64,000 nt of DNA from Mycobacterium sp. DL. GTDB taxonomy: Bacteria > Actinomycetota > Actinomycetes > Mycobacteriales > Mycobacteriaceae. The stretch spans positions 434,001 to 498,000 of the forward strand of contig NZ_CP155796.1 of NCBI RefSeq assembly GCF_039729195.1. The letters run 5' to 3'. The translations under genes and the position numbers were made by a program. The notes under the pieces are model-generated. The model saw nothing but the letters and a program-made list of their open reading frames with translations. It was not told where the DNA came from and ran no database searches. How positions within the stretch are numbered: position 1 is the first letter of the stretch; every line of letters starts with the position of its first letter. Below are positions 40,800-49,850 of the stretch, one piece after another.

Positions 40800-42047
40800 T
40801 CATCCTCTGCGCTGCTGCTGGGATCCGGTGTAGCTCGCCCAGGGGCTGTAATCGGCCAGCAGCGTCTCCTGCGGTGGACGCTCGCCTTCGGCAACGTGTT
40901 CCAGGTTGATCCGGATGCGGTACCAGATCGAACTCGGACCTCGCATCCCGTCGACGAGAACATCTGTGGGCTGCAGCTTTTCGGCTGCGGCCGGATACTT
41001 CTCCCGCCACGACGCCAGCGCGGCCATCGCCTCGTCCCGGGTCTTGGTCCTGGCGATCTCGATCAGCGGCTTCGACGAGACCCGAGCTTGCCGTCCGCCC
41101 CCGGGCGACCTCCGGGTACCCCTGGGTGCCTTTTCCGCCGGCCCGAGCCGGTCGGCGAGGTCGAGCAGCGACTCCAGCCCACCCACGGCGTCGTCGATGC
41201 CCTCCCACGGATCTCCGACCTCTGCGAAACGCCGGGGCACGGTGGCGATGGTGAACGCCTCGGGGCGGCAGCCGTCGACCTCATCCCAGAACAGCGGAGT
41301 GGACACCCGGGCGTCCGGGGTGGCGCGCACCGAGTACGCGGACGCGACGGTGCGGTCCTTGGCGTTCTGATTGAAGTCGACGAACACACCGTGGCGTTCC
41401 TCTTTCCACCACCGTGCCGTCGCCGACTCCGGAGCGCGGCGCTCGACCTCGCGGGCAACCGCCTCGGCCGCCAGTCGCACGAGCTTGAACGGCCAGCGAC
41501 GGTGGATGCGCGTGTAGATGTGGATGCCGCGCGAACCCGACGTCTTCGGCCAGGCCACCAGCCCGTGATCCTCGAGCACCTCGCGGGCGACGAAGGCGAC
41601 GTCGAGGATCTGCCGCCATCCCACTCCGGGCATCGGGTCGAGATCGACGCGGAGTTCATCGGGATGGTCGAGGTCGTCGTCGCGCACCGGGTGGGGGTTG
41701 AGGTCGACACAACCGAGGTTCACCGCCCAGATCAGCCCGGCCGCGTCACGCAGGACCGCCTCCTTGGCGGACGTCCCCGAGGCGTATTTGAGTTCGGCGA
41801 CGTCGATGAAGTCGGGCCGCTTCTCGGGTGCCCGCTTCTGGAAGACCGCTTCCTGGCCGATCCCCTTGACGAAACGCTTGAGGATCATCGGCCGGTCCCG
41901 GACCCCGCGAAGCGCGCCGTCGGCGACCGCGGTGTAGTAGTGCATCAGGTCGAGCTTCGTGACGCCGAGATCGCCGAACACCACTTTGTCCGGGTGGGTG
42001 ATCGGCACCTGTCGACCGCCGATCTCCAGGTACTCGGGAGCAGCCAT
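40800..42047 (-). CDS. Stand-alone LigD-type polymerase domain protein (primase-polymerase family)
   Basis: The 415-residue protein has the archaeo-eukaryotic-primase-like PolDom fold. The catalytic DxD is D135-L-D137 (ELRVDLDPMPG). Also present are KRFVKGIGQEAVFQKRAPEKRPDFI near the N-terminus, LIWAVNLGCVDLNPH, and KTSGSRGIHIYTRIHRRWPF. LigD of NHEJ carries this domain fused to ligase and phosphoesterase. Here it is alone. The syntenic M. tuberculosis gene is Rv0269c, which is next to fadD2 there too. It is a DNA repair polymerase/primase by homology. It is divergent from fadD2, with 54 bases between start codons. Confidence 0.87.
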   Translation of the reverse strand: MAAPEYLEIGGRQVPITHPDKVVFGDLGVTKLDLMHYYTAVADGALRGVRDRPMILKRFVKGIGQEAVFQKRAPEKRPDFIDVAELKYASGTSAKEAVLRDAAGLIWAVNLGCVDLNPHPVRDDDLDHPDELRVDLDPMPGVGWRQILDVAFVAREVLEDHGLVAWPKTSGSRGIHIYTRIHRRWPFKLVRLAAEAVAREVERRAPESATARWWKEERHGVFVDFNQNAKDRTVASAYSVRATPDARVSTPLFWDEVDGCRPEAFTIATVPRRFAEVGDPWEGIDDAVGGLESLLDLADRLGPAEKAPRGTRRSPGGGRQARVSSKPLIEIARTKTRDEAMAALASWREKYPAAAEKLQPTDVLVDGMRGPSSIWYRIRINLEHVAEGERPPQETLLADYSPWASYTGSQQQRRG

Positions 42048-42101
42048 CCCTTCATCGTAGGTTTGAGACCGACTGCGATCGCGGTCACATATTGTTGACC
42101 C

Positions 42102-43787
42102 ATGCCCAAGCTCAGCGATGTCCCCTTGCAGGTAGTGGCCAAGGTCCAGCAGTCCGCCGGCAAGTATCTCGATCGCGGATCCGCCGAGCTGCACTACGCC
42201 CGGAAGATGTTCGAAGCGGGTGCCCTGAAGATCGAGCCGCCGCAGGCGATGGCGGCCTTCATCGCCGACATCCGGCGCTGGGGTGAGATCGGGATGATCC
42301 CCGCGCTGAATGCGCGCCGCTACCCACACCGGGCGGCAGTGGTCGACGACGAGGGCGAGATGACGTTCAAGGAGTTGGACGACGCGGTCAACGCCGTCGC
42401 CAACGGACTGCTCGCCAAGGGGATCAAGGGCGGCGACGGAGTGGCGATCCTGGCCCGCAACCACCGGTGGTTCCTGGTGTCGGTCTACGCCGCCGCCCGC
42501 GTCGGTGGGCGCATCATCCTGCTCAACAGCGAGTTCTCCGGCCCGCAGATCAAGGAGGTCTCGGAGCGGGAGGGCAGCAAGCTCGTCATCTACGACGACG
42601 AGTACACCGCCGCCGTCTCGCACGCTGACCCGGCGCTGGGCAAGCTGCGTGCGCTCGGGGTCAACTCGGATTCCGAGGAGCCGTCGGGCAGCACCGACGA
42701 GACGTTGGCCGAGTTGATCGCCCGCACCGACAAGCGGCCGCCGCCCAAGGCGACCAAGAACTCGTCGATCATCATCCTGACCAGCGGCACCACCGGAACT
42801 CCCAAGGGAGCCAACCGAAGCGCACCGCCGTCGCTGGCGCCGATCGGCGGCGTGCTGTCGTCGGTGCCGTTCAAGGCCGCCGAGGTGACGTCGCTGCCGG
42901 CGCCGATGTTCCACGCGCTGGGCTTCCTGCACGCCACCATCGCGATGATGTTGGGCTCGACGCTGGTGCTGCGCCGCCGGTTCAAACCTGCCACCGTGCT
43001 CGCCGACATCGAGAAGAACAAGGCCACCGCGATGGTCGTGGTGCCGGTGATGCTGTCCCGGTTGCTCGACGAGCTCGACAAGACCTCACCCAAACCGGAC
43101 CTGTCCTCGCTGCGCATCGTCTTCGTCTCCGGGTCGCAGCTGGGCGCCGAGCTGGCCACCAGGGCGCTGAAGGAACTGGGGCCCGTCATCTACAACCTGT
43201 ACGGATCCACCGAGGTGGCATTCGCGAGTATCGCTCGGCCGCAGGACCTTTCGATCAATCCGGCCACCGTCGGACCGGTGGTCAGGGGCATGAAGGTCAA
43301 GATCCTCGACGACAACGGCCACGAGGTGCCGCGCGGCCAGGTCGGCCGGATCTTCGTCGGCAACTTCTTCCCGTTCGAGGGCTACACCGGCGGCGGCGGC
43401 AAGCAGATCATCGACGGGCTGCTGTCCTCCGGCGATGTGGGCTACTTCGATGACAACGACCTGCTCTACGTCAGCGGCCGCGACGACGAGATGATCGTCT
43501 CCGGCGGCGAGAACGTGTTCCCCGCCGAGATCGAGGACCTCGTCAGCGGCCATCCCGAGGTCGTCGAGGCCACCGCGTTGGGTGTCGAGGACAAGGAGTG
43601 GGGAGCCCGGCTCCGGTGCTTCGTGGTCAAGGTCGAGGGCGCGACGATCGACGAAGACGCCATCAAGACCTACGTGAGGGAGAACCTCGCCCGCTACAAG
43701 GTGCCCCGCGAGGTGGTGTTCCTCGACGAACTCCCGCGCAATCCCACCGGCAAGATCCTCAAGCGCCAACTTCGCGAGATGGAATAG
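42102..43787 (+). CDS. fadD2: Fatty-acyl-CoA/AMP ligase FadD2
   Basis: The 561-residue enzyme has the adenylate-forming signature IILTSGTTGTPKGANR (about residues 225-240), the YGSTEVAF core motif, SGDVGYFDDNDLLYVSGRDDEMIVSGGENVFPAEIE and the C-terminal catalytic lysine in NPTGKILKRQLREME. It activates fatty acids to acyl-CoA via acyl-AMP. The position next to the PolDom gene and fadE6 reproduces the M. tuberculosis order Rv0269c-Rv0270-Rv0271c. The stop is followed by a dispersed repeat. Confidence 0.93.
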   Translation: MPKLSDVPLQVVAKVQQSAGKYLDRGSAELHYARKMFEAGALKIEPPQAMAAFIADIRRWGEIGMIPALNARRYPHRAAVVDDEGEMTFKELDDAVNAVANGLLAKGIKGGDGVAILARNHRWFLVSVYAAARVGGRIILLNSEFSGPQIKEVSEREGSKLVIYDDEYTAAVSHADPALGKLRALGVNSDSEEPSGSTDETLAELIARTDKRPPPKATKNSSIIILTSGTTGTPKGANRSAPPSLAPIGGVLSSVPFKAAEVTSLPAPMFHALGFLHATIAMMLGSTLVLRRRFKPATVLADIEKNKATAMVVVPVMLSRLLDELDKTSPKPDLSSLRIVFVSGSQLGAELATRALKELGPVIYNLYGSTEVAFASIARPQDLSINPATVGPVVRGMKVKILDDNGHEVPRGQVGRIFVGNFFPFEGYTGGGGKQIIDGLLSSGDVGYFDDNDLLYVSGRDDEMIVSGGENVFPAEIEDLVSGHPEVVEATALGVEDKEWGARLRCFVVKVEGATIDEDAIKTYVRENLARYKVPREVVFLDELPRNPTGKILKRQLREME

Positions 43788-43797
43788 CCCGGCGCCC

Positions 43798-43820
43798 GCA
43801 GAAACGGTATTCCACGCGGC
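43798..43820 (+). repeat. Dispersed intergenic repeat (copy A)
   Basis: GAAACGGTATTCCACGCGG (43801-43819) is present here in the gap between fadD2 and the convergent membrane-protein gene. The identical 19-mer occurs on the opposite strand at 49891-49913, and a diverged copy at 49851-49873. The following bases (GAATTCGCG and GCGCGCGC) are also self-complementary. It may be part of a terminator. Confidence 0.7.
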
Positions 43821-43859
43821 GAATTCGCGTTCTCGCGCGCGCTGACTGCAATCTCGGCG

Positions 43860-44180
43860 CTACTGCACCCCGCCGGCCATGAACGCTGACCCCGGGATCG
43901 CCAGCGCCACCAGCATCAGCAGCAGCAGGAACCACCCGGCGCCCTGCCACGCGAACCAACCACCGCCGGCTTTCCAGATGCGGTAGGTGTGGATCAGCGC
44001 GCCGACACCACCGGCGAACAGGATCGCGGGCACCATCGCCGCGACGAACACCGAGTCGCGGGCGGCGAACGCAAAAACCGCAAACGCGACGCCCGCCACG
44101 GCGACCACCGCAGACATGTAGACGGCGGCCGCCCGGAAGGACCCGGGCTGGTTGAACCGCTTCTCGACATCGTTGGTCAT
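43860..44180 (-). CDS. Small membrane protein (106 aa), unrecognised
   Basis: The 106-residue protein has three to four hydrophobic segments (VYMSAVVAVAGVAFAVFAFAA, VFVAAMVPAILFAGGVGALIH, GWFLLLLMLVALAIPGSAFM), and a short cytoplasmic N-terminus MTNDVEKRFNQPGSFR. I recognise no family. It lies between fadD2 (convergent) and fadE6 (same strand, upstream), with 38 bases to the fadE6 stop, so it may be co-transcribed with fadE6. As I recall, no gene is annotated at this position in M. tuberculosis. Confidence 0.65.
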   Translation of the reverse strand: MTNDVEKRFNQPGSFRAAAVYMSAVVAVAGVAFAVFAFAARDSVFVAAMVPAILFAGGVGALIHTYRIWKAGGGWFAWQGAGWFLLLLMLVALAIPGSAFMAGGVQ

Positions 44181-44218
44181 GCCGGTGGGGTTCCCGGTCT
44201 GGCGACCGGCAATCCGTA

Positions 44219-46408
44219 TCAGGGATCGCGCGGCAAGCCGAGCAGTCGTTCGGCGATGATGTTGAGCTGCACCTCACTGGTGCCGCCGTAGATCGTGGTC
44301 GCCCGTCCCGCCAGCAGATACTCGCTCCACTTGCCGGACAGCTCTCCCTGGTCGCCGATGGCCGCGTCGGTGCCGAACGACGACACCCCGAACTCGGCGT
44401 ACCCCTGACCGGTTTTCATCGACAACAGCTTCGAGATCGCCGCCGCAGGCATCGGATCGCCACCGGCGAGGGTCAGCAGCGTCGAGCGCATGTTGAGCAG
44501 TTTGGCGGCGTGCCCCTCGGCGATCAGCCTGCCGGCCTCGTGCTGCTCGATCTGGTCGAAGTGTCCGTCGCGCAGGAAGTCCACGAACTGTTCGAGGCTC
44601 GCCAGGAACGGCGGCTCACTGCTGCCGATCGAGACGCGTTCGTTGGTCAGGGTGTTGCGGCTGACCTCCCAGCCCCGGTTCACCTCGCCCAGCACCATCT
44701 CGTCGGGCACGAACACGTCGTCGATGAACACGGTGTTGAACATCGCGTTGCCGGTCAGCTCGCGCAGCGGCTTGACCTCGACGCCCTCGGACTTCATGTC
44801 GAGCAGGAAGTAGGTGATGCCTTGATGTTTCGGAGCGCTCGGGTCGGTCCTTGCCAGCATCGCGCCCCAGGCGGAGTACTGCGCGCCGGTGGTCCAGATC
44901 TTCTGCCCGGTGATGCGCCACCCGCCGTCGACCTTGGTGGCCTTGGTGGTCAGGCTGGCCAGATCCGACCCGGCGCCCGGCTCGGAGAACAGCTGGCACC
45001 AGATCATCTCGCCCCGGAAGGTGGGCGGCAGGAACTGCTGCTGCTGGTCGTGGGTGCCGTACGCGACGATCGACGGGATGATCCATGCGGCGATGCCCAT
45101 CTGGGGCCGCTTGACCCGCCCGGTGGAGAACTCCTGAGCGATGATGATCTGCTCGATCGGATTCGAGGCGCGGCCCCACGGCTTGGGCAGGTGCGGCTGC
45201 ACCCAACCACCCTCGGCGATGGCGGTGGTGCGTTCGTCCTTCGGAAGCGCTTTGAGTGCAGCAACTTCCGCGCGGATCTCGTCGCGCAGCTTCTCGGTGT
45301 CCGGGTCGAGGTCGATGTTGATGGACCGCATACCGGTCGTCGTCGCGGTGTCTACCACCTGCTGGGGGTAGTCCGCGGCGCGGCCGAAGCACGCCGCCAG
45401 CACGATCGCGCGCCGGTAGTACACGTTGGTGTCGTGCTCCCACGTGAAGCCGATGCCACCGTGCACCTGGATGCAGTCCTGCGCACAGTGCTGCGCGGCC
45501 ACCGGTGCCAGCGTCGCGGCGACGGCTGCGGCGAACTCGTAGGCGGATTCGGCATTCCCGCCGATGAACTCGTCGATCGCACGGGCGGCATCCCACACCG
45601 CCGCCGTGGCGCGCTCGGTCTCGGCGATCATTCCCGCGCACTTGTGCTTGATGGCCTGGAACTGGCCGATCGGCCTGCCGAACTGTTCGCGGATCTTGGC
45701 GTACTCCGACGCGGTTTCGGTGGCCCACCGGGCCACACCGACGCATTCCGCCGACAGCAGCGTCGACATCACTGCGCGCGCCAGCGTCCGGCTCAGATTG
45801 GACAGCACACGATCGTCGGACACCTCGACGGCGTTGGCCCGGACATGGGCGATCGGGCGGAGTGGGTCGACGCCGGCCACGGGTTCGATCTCGAGTCTGT
45901 CGGCATCGATGACCACCCATTCCTCGCCCGATTCGATCGCCACAGGCAGCACCAGCACCGAGGCCTGAGCCGCAGCGGGCACCGCGCGCACCTCGCCGCG
46001 CAGCACCAGGGCCTCACCGTGACGGGTGGCGGTCAACCCCGAGTCGATCGCGTAGGCGGCGATGACCTCACCCGAGGCGAGCTGTTCGAGGATGGCGGCC
46101 TTGGGATCGTTGGCGGCGATCAGCGCGCTGGCGATGGCCGACGGCACGAACGGGCCTGGGACGGCGCCATGGCCGAACTCGGCGACGACGATGGCCAACT
46201 CCAGGATGCCGAAGCCCTGTCCGCCGACCGACTCGGCGAGATGTACGCCCTGCAAACCCTGCTCGGCCGCGGCTTTCCAGTACGGCGGCGGGTTCGGGAT
46301 CGGCGTCTCGAGGGCTTCGTGCAGCACCTCGGACGGCGCCACCCGCGCCACCAGGGACCGCACCGAATCGGCCAGGTCGTTGTGCTCTTCGTTGATCGCG
46401 ATGGGCAT
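44219..46408 (-). CDS. fadE6: Fused two-domain acyl-CoA dehydrogenase FadE6
   Basis: At 729 residues it is twice the usual ACAD length. The first half (about residues 1-365) ends with a C-terminal ACAD bundle (GRPIGQFQAIKHKCAGMIAE, DCIQVHGGIGFTWEHDTNVYY). The second half (about 370-729) has the PGAGSDLASLTTKA and TGQKIWTTGA regions and ends with TTIYGGTSEVQLNIIAERLLG. The position of the Glu in the IYEGT motif of classical ACADs is Gly here (IYGGT). The two halves correspond to the two subunits of heteromeric mycobacterial ACADs fused in one chain. Its position and length match M. tuberculosis Rv0271c. A 24-base palindrome upstream suggests repressor control. Confidence 0.92.
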   Translation of the reverse strand: MPIAINEEHNDLADSVRSLVARVAPSEVLHEALETPIPNPPPYWKAAAEQGLQGVHLAESVGGQGFGILELAIVVAEFGHGAVPGPFVPSAIASALIAANDPKAAILEQLASGEVIAAYAIDSGLTATRHGEALVLRGEVRAVPAAAQASVLVLPVAIESGEEWVVIDADRLEIEPVAGVDPLRPIAHVRANAVEVSDDRVLSNLSRTLARAVMSTLLSAECVGVARWATETASEYAKIREQFGRPIGQFQAIKHKCAGMIAETERATAAVWDAARAIDEFIGGNAESAYEFAAAVAATLAPVAAQHCAQDCIQVHGGIGFTWEHDTNVYYRRAIVLAACFGRAADYPQQVVDTATTTGMRSINIDLDPDTEKLRDEIRAEVAALKALPKDERTTAIAEGGWVQPHLPKPWGRASNPIEQIIIAQEFSTGRVKRPQMGIAAWIIPSIVAYGTHDQQQQFLPPTFRGEMIWCQLFSEPGAGSDLASLTTKATKVDGGWRITGQKIWTTGAQYSAWGAMLARTDPSAPKHQGITYFLLDMKSEGVEVKPLRELTGNAMFNTVFIDDVFVPDEMVLGEVNRGWEVSRNTLTNERVSIGSSEPPFLASLEQFVDFLRDGHFDQIEQHEAGRLIAEGHAAKLLNMRSTLLTLAGGDPMPAAAISKLLSMKTGQGYAEFGVSSFGTDAAIGDQGELSGKWSEYLLAGRATTIYGGTSEVQLNIIAERLLGLPRDP

Positions 46409-46442
46409 AGCTGCTGCACCTGTTCTTCACGTCGTCGTGACT

Positions 46443-46466
46443 GGTCCCAACCGGTTGGTTGGGACC
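46443..46466. promoter_or_regulatory. 24-bp palindrome upstream of fadE6
   Basis: GGTCCCAACC (46443-46452) and GGTTGGGACC (46457-46466) form perfect 10-bp arms around GGTT. It lies 35 to 58 bases upstream of the fadE6 start and beside the stop of the next gene on the same strand. A TetR-type regulator could act here. The genes at 48544-49185 and 49934-50554 are candidates. Confidence 0.7.
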
Positions 46467-46470
46467 GAGA

Positions 46471-47418
46471 CTACCCGCCCACCTGGTTCACCAGGTTCGC
46501 GAGGTCCCGCCCGTCACGAAGTCGTTCACAATTGTCCACCGCCAACTCCAGATAGCGGTGCATGGTGTCGGCGGTGTACCAGGTGACGTGCGGGGTGAGC
46601 ACCACGTTGTCGAGTCCGAGCAGCGGATTGTCGGCCGGTACCGGCTCCACGGCGAAGACGTCGAGACCGGCGGCGGCCAGTCGGCGGGAGCGCAGCGCCT
46701 CGACGAGGGCGTGCTCGTCGACGATCGGGCCGCGCGAGGTATTGACGAGGATCGCGCCCGGCTTCATCCGGGCCAGCGCGTCCGCGTCGAGGAGGTGGGC
46801 GGTGCCGTCGGTGAGCGGCAGATGCAGCGAGAGGACGTCGCTGACGGCCAGCAGGTCGGGCAGGCTGCGCCAGCCCGGGTGTCCGTCGTCACCGGTGCTG
46901 GTGTGCAGCACCTCGCCGCCCATCGCGACCACGATGCGCTCGACCCGTTTGGCGATGTTGCCGTAGCCGACCAACCCGACCGTGCAGCCGCCGACGTCGC
47001 GCACCGTCTCTCCCAGGGTGGGATCTGACGGCCAGCCCGCACCGGCCCGGGTGGCCCGGTCCAGTTCCGGTAGCCGGCGCAGCGCGGCCAGCATCAGCAG
47101 CACCGTTCCCTCGGCGACCGAGGCCGCGTTGGCGCCGGGCATGTTGGCCACCGCGATGCCCCGCTGCGTCGCGACGTCGACGTCGATGGTGTTGACCCCG
47201 GCGCCCAGTTTGTGGACGAGCCGGAGCCGCGACCCCTCGACCAGGTCGTCACCGGAAAGGGGCCGCAGCACATGCCAGATCACCTCGGCCTCGGGCAGTT
47301 CGTGGTGGAACGTGTTGTCGTCGTCCTCCGCGCAGAACCGGACGTCGAGCCAATCGGCATGAGGCTCAAGGAATTCCAGGACCTTGTCACCGGGAACGAA
47401 GTGGGCCAGGACTCTCAC
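46471..47418 (-). CDS. D-isomer-specific 2-hydroxyacid dehydrogenase
   Basis: The 315-residue protein shows the family's layout. The NAD-binding motif is VGLVGYGNIAKRVERI. The active site has Arg in LHKLGAGVNTIDVDVATQRGIAVANMPGANAASVAE, Glu in AAGLDVFAVEPVP, and His in VLTPHVTWYTADT. NTSRGPIVDEHAL and the DALARMKPGA segment complete it. The GTG start overlaps the stop of the hydrolase gene (GTGA, 47415-47418). It interconverts a 2-keto acid and D-2-hydroxy acid. It lies between fadE6 and the Rv0272c-like hydrolase. As I recall this gene is not at that position in M. tuberculosis, so it may be an insertion or a loss there. Confidence 0.88.
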   Translation of the reverse strand: MRVLAHFVPGDKVLEFLEPHADWLDVRFCAEDDDNTFHHELPEAEVIWHVLRPLSGDDLVEGSRLRLVHKLGAGVNTIDVDVATQRGIAVANMPGANAASVAEGTVLLMLAALRRLPELDRATRAGAGWPSDPTLGETVRDVGGCTVGLVGYGNIAKRVERIVVAMGGEVLHTSTGDDGHPGWRSLPDLLAVSDVLSLHLPLTDGTAHLLDADALARMKPGAILVNTSRGPIVDEHALVEALRSRRLAAAGLDVFAVEPVPADNPLLGLDNVVLTPHVTWYTADTMHRYLELAVDNCERLRDGRDLANLVNQVGG

Positions 47419-48551
47419 CAGCGGCGCGCGATCCACTGGGCGACGGTATCGGCCTTCTCGGTGCGGGCGCCCGGCGTCGTGAAGTAGTGGTCGGTGTCGA
47501 TCGCGCACTGCGTCTTGTCGGTGCCGCCGAGCGCGTCGAAGATCCGCTGCGCATCGGAGGGATACACGCCGGTGTCCTGATCGGCGTTGATCACCAGCGC
47601 CGGGCAGTCGATACGGGCCAGATGCGGCTCGGCGCGGGTCTGCGCATGCCGCAGGCTCCACATGCCGATCCAGTTGCGCAGCGTGCACGCCGCCGCGATG
47701 CCGTGAGTGGATCTGTTGGCCTTGGCCGGAATTCCCGCGTAGCACATGTTGGCCGGTCGCTTGCTGGGTTCCAGCGAGGGGTCCACCATCCTGGGGTCTG
47801 CCCAGGTGCGCATCACGGTGAACGGCCGGTCGGAGAACCCTGCGGCCCGCACCCGGACGAGTTCGGCCTCGGCCCAGTCGGTGATGGCGTCGTTTCTCGC
47901 GACCTGGGCAGCCCGGTACCGTCGCACGAACGCTGCGTCGTAGGGCGGGCCGTTGCGTTCGTTGAACAGGTCGAGATCGGGATCGGTTGCCACAGCGTCA
48001 CCTTCGTCGGTGACGGCGGCATCCATCCACGCGGTCAGCACCTCGGGTCGTCCCGGGTGCGCGGCACTGGCCACATAACCGTCGGCGCGCGGGAGGTCGT
48101 CGAGTCCGGCGGCCGGCCGCATCCCCTCCAGCGGGGTGACGTGGTGATCGGTGGCGTTGGCCTGATAGGCCGCCATCAGCGATCCCCCGCCCGAATTGCC
48201 CAGCAGGATCACCGTTTCGATGCCCTGGACCTCGCGCAGCCAGCGCACGCCGACGCCGATGTCCACAAGCGCGTGGTCGAGAAGGAAGCTGCTCTCGAAC
48301 CCCCGGAATCGGGTGTTCCAGCCGAGGAAGCCGATGCCGCGGGTGGCCATGTAGTCGGCGAGGTAGTGCTCGGAGAAGTCGATCTGATAGTGCGTCGCGA
48401 TCATCGCCACCTTGGGCTTGCGGCCGACCCCACGGTGGTAGATGCCCTGGCACGGATGACCTCCCGAACCTGCCCTGTGGGCCGTCGTCGAATCCAGACC
48501 GACAAATTCCCTGGTGACGCCAGGTGTTTGAAGCGACGCAGTGCTACTCAT
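47415..48551 (-). CDS. Alpha/beta hydrolase-fold protein, Rv0272c-like
   Basis: The 378-residue protein has the nucleophile elbow GNSGGGS in TVILLGNSGGGSLMAAYQ, the likely Asp in INADQDTGVYPSDAQRIF and His in DTDHYFTTPGARTEKADTVAQW. Those features place it in the alpha/beta-hydrolase superfamily as an esterase-like enzyme. An insertion (VTPLEGMRPAAGLDDLPRADGYVASAAHPG) lies before the cap region. Its order relative to a TetR gene and a glyoxalase gene corresponds to M. tuberculosis Rv0272c-Rv0274. It overlaps the TetR stop by eight bases. Substrate unknown. Confidence 0.83.
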   Translation of the reverse strand: MSSTASLQTPGVTREFVGLDSTTAHRAGSGGHPCQGIYHRGVGRKPKVAMIATHYQIDFSEHYLADYMATRGIGFLGWNTRFRGFESSFLLDHALVDIGVGVRWLREVQGIETVILLGNSGGGSLMAAYQANATDHHVTPLEGMRPAAGLDDLPRADGYVASAAHPGRPEVLTAWMDAAVTDEGDAVATDPDLDLFNERNGPPYDAAFVRRYRAAQVARNDAITDWAEAELVRVRAAGFSDRPFTVMRTWADPRMVDPSLEPSKRPANMCYAGIPAKANRSTHGIAAACTLRNWIGMWSLRHAQTRAEPHLARIDCPALVINADQDTGVYPSDAQRIFDALGGTDKTQCAIDTDHYFTTPGARTEKADTVAQWIARRW

Positions 48552-49185
48552 GGTTCTCGGCCTCCCGGTGGTAGATGGTCCGGTAGAAGATGTCGGCCAG
48601 CGTGCTGATGCAGGCCGCGTCGTCGATGTCGGTGGCGTCGTGGATCGAACGGCCGGACAGCTGGGTGTAGCAGAACTGGTTGAGCATCGACACCAGTGCC
48701 ACCGCGATGAGCCGGGGATCGCTGCCGGCGCAGAAGCCCTGCTGCTGCGCCTGTTTCACCAGTGACGTGATCAAACCGATAGGCACTGAACAGATTTCGT
48801 TCCAGTACTCGGCGAAATCGTCGCTGACCATCGCCATCTGCGACACACTGATGATCTCGGCCAGCCGGTTGCGGTAGGTGTTCCAGTGCGCGGCCGCTGC
48901 TTGATAGGAGCGTTCCTTGTGGGAGAGCCCCGGCTGCGCCGCCGCCATCGAACGCTGCCGCGCCTCGTCGCGGAATCGCACCGCCCACTCTCGGACCATG
49001 GCCTCTTTAGAGTCGTAATAGTTGTAGAACGACGCCGTCGACCTGCCCGCCTCGCCGGCGATGTCGGCGACCGTGGCGGCGAGGATTCCCTTGCGCGCGA
49101 CGACCGCGCGGGCCGCCGAATCGATCGCGGCCTGGGTCTGGCGTCCGCGCAGTGTCGGCAACTGTTCGCGGGGGCTGACACTCAC
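48544..49185 (-). CDS. TetR-family regulator, Rv0273c-like
   Basis: This 213-residue protein has the helix-turn-helix ATVADIAGEAGRSTASFYNYYDSKEAMVREW near residues 37-67. It is first in a minus-strand operon with the hydrolase and the 2-hydroxyacid dehydrogenase, and divergent from the VOC gene at 49275. A 28-base inverted repeat (8-bp arms) lies between them. This corresponds to the M. tuberculosis Rv0273c/Rv0274 pair. It probably represses both directions. The ligand is unknown, perhaps an acyl-CoA or aromatic. Confidence 0.87.
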   Translation of the reverse strand: MSVSPREQLPTLRGRQTQAAIDSAARAVVARKGILAATVADIAGEAGRSTASFYNYYDSKEAMVREWAVRFRDEARQRSMAAAQPGLSHKERSYQAAAAHWNTYRNRLAEIISVSQMAMVSDDFAEYWNEICSVPIGLITSLVKQAQQQGFCAGSDPRLIAVALVSMLNQFCYTQLSGRSIHDATDIDDAACISTLADIFYRTIYHREAENHE

Positions 49186-49217
49186 CTGCTTCTGCGCTCC
49201 TCGCGGCCGTTGATCTC

Positions 49218-49245
49218 AAACTGAACCTGATGTTAGATTCAGTTT
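49218..49245. promoter_or_regulatory. Operator between TetR and VOC genes
   Basis: AAACTGAA (49218-49225) and TTCAGTTT (49238-49245) form exact 8-bp arms with a 12-base spacer. The site lies between the divergent TetR (start 49185) and VOC (start 49275) genes, the usual position for a TetR autoregulatory operator. Confidence 0.7.
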
Positions 49246-49274
49246 CTGCCCATGGCCAGAGGAGGCGCGCAATC

Positions 49275-49850
49275 GTGATCAAGCCCCGCAACGCCAACAC
49301 CGAGTTCGAGTTCGGCGGCATCAACCACGTCGCGCTGGTGTGCTCGGACATGGCCAAGACCGTCGACTTCTACTCGAACGTGCTGGGCATGCCACTGGTC
49401 AAGTCGCTCGACCTGCCGGGCGGCATGGGGCAGCACTTCTTCTTCGACGCCGGCAACGGCGACTGTGTGGCGTTCTTCTGGTTCGCCGACGCGCCGGACC
49501 GGGTGCCCGGCATCTCCTCGCCTGAGGCCATCCCCGGCATCGGCGACATCGTCAGCGCCGTGAGCACGATGAATCACCTGGCGTTTCACGTGCCCGCCGA
49601 GAAGTTCGACGAGTACCGGCAGCGTCTGAAGGCCAAGGGCGTCCGCGTCGGGCCGATCCTGAACCACGACGAGAGCGCGGCCCAGGTCTCCGCGACCGTG
49701 CACCCCGGGGTGTACGTGCGGTCGTTCTACTTCCTCGACCCGGACGGCATCACGTTGGAGTTCGCGTGCTGGACCAAGGAATTCACCGAGAGCGACACGG
49801 TCACCACGCCGAAGACCGCCGCCGACCGGCGGGTGCCCGCGGCGACCTAG
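49275..49850 (+). CDS. Glyoxalase/VOC-family protein, Rv0274-like
   Basis: With GTG at 49275 and GGAGG nine bases upstream the protein has 191 residues. It has the VOC core: GINHVALVCSDMAKTVDFYSNVLGMPLVKSLDLPGGMGQHFFFDAGNGDCVAFFWF and a second half with NHLAFHVPAEKFDEYRQRLKAKGVRVGPILNHD and FYFLDPDGITLEFACW. Metal ligands are likely the His of NHVAL, the His of NHLAF and the Glu of LEFAC. Such enzymes include glyoxalase I, extradiol dioxygenases and epimerases. The specific reaction is unknown. The divergent TetR is its likely regulator. Confidence 0.87.
   Translation: MIKPRNANTEFEFGGINHVALVCSDMAKTVDFYSNVLGMPLVKSLDLPGGMGQHFFFDAGNGDCVAFFWFADAPDRVPGISSPEAIPGIGDIVSAVSTMNHLAFHVPAEKFDEYRQRLKAKGVRVGPILNHDESAAQVSATVHPGVYVRSFYFLDPDGITLEFACWTKEFTESDTVTTPKTAADRRVPAAT

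Noticed and set aside
42048..42932. N-terminal extension of the polymerase protein
   Set aside because: It is antisense to fadD2, has no family similarity, and the PolDom fold begins at MAAPEYLEIGG.
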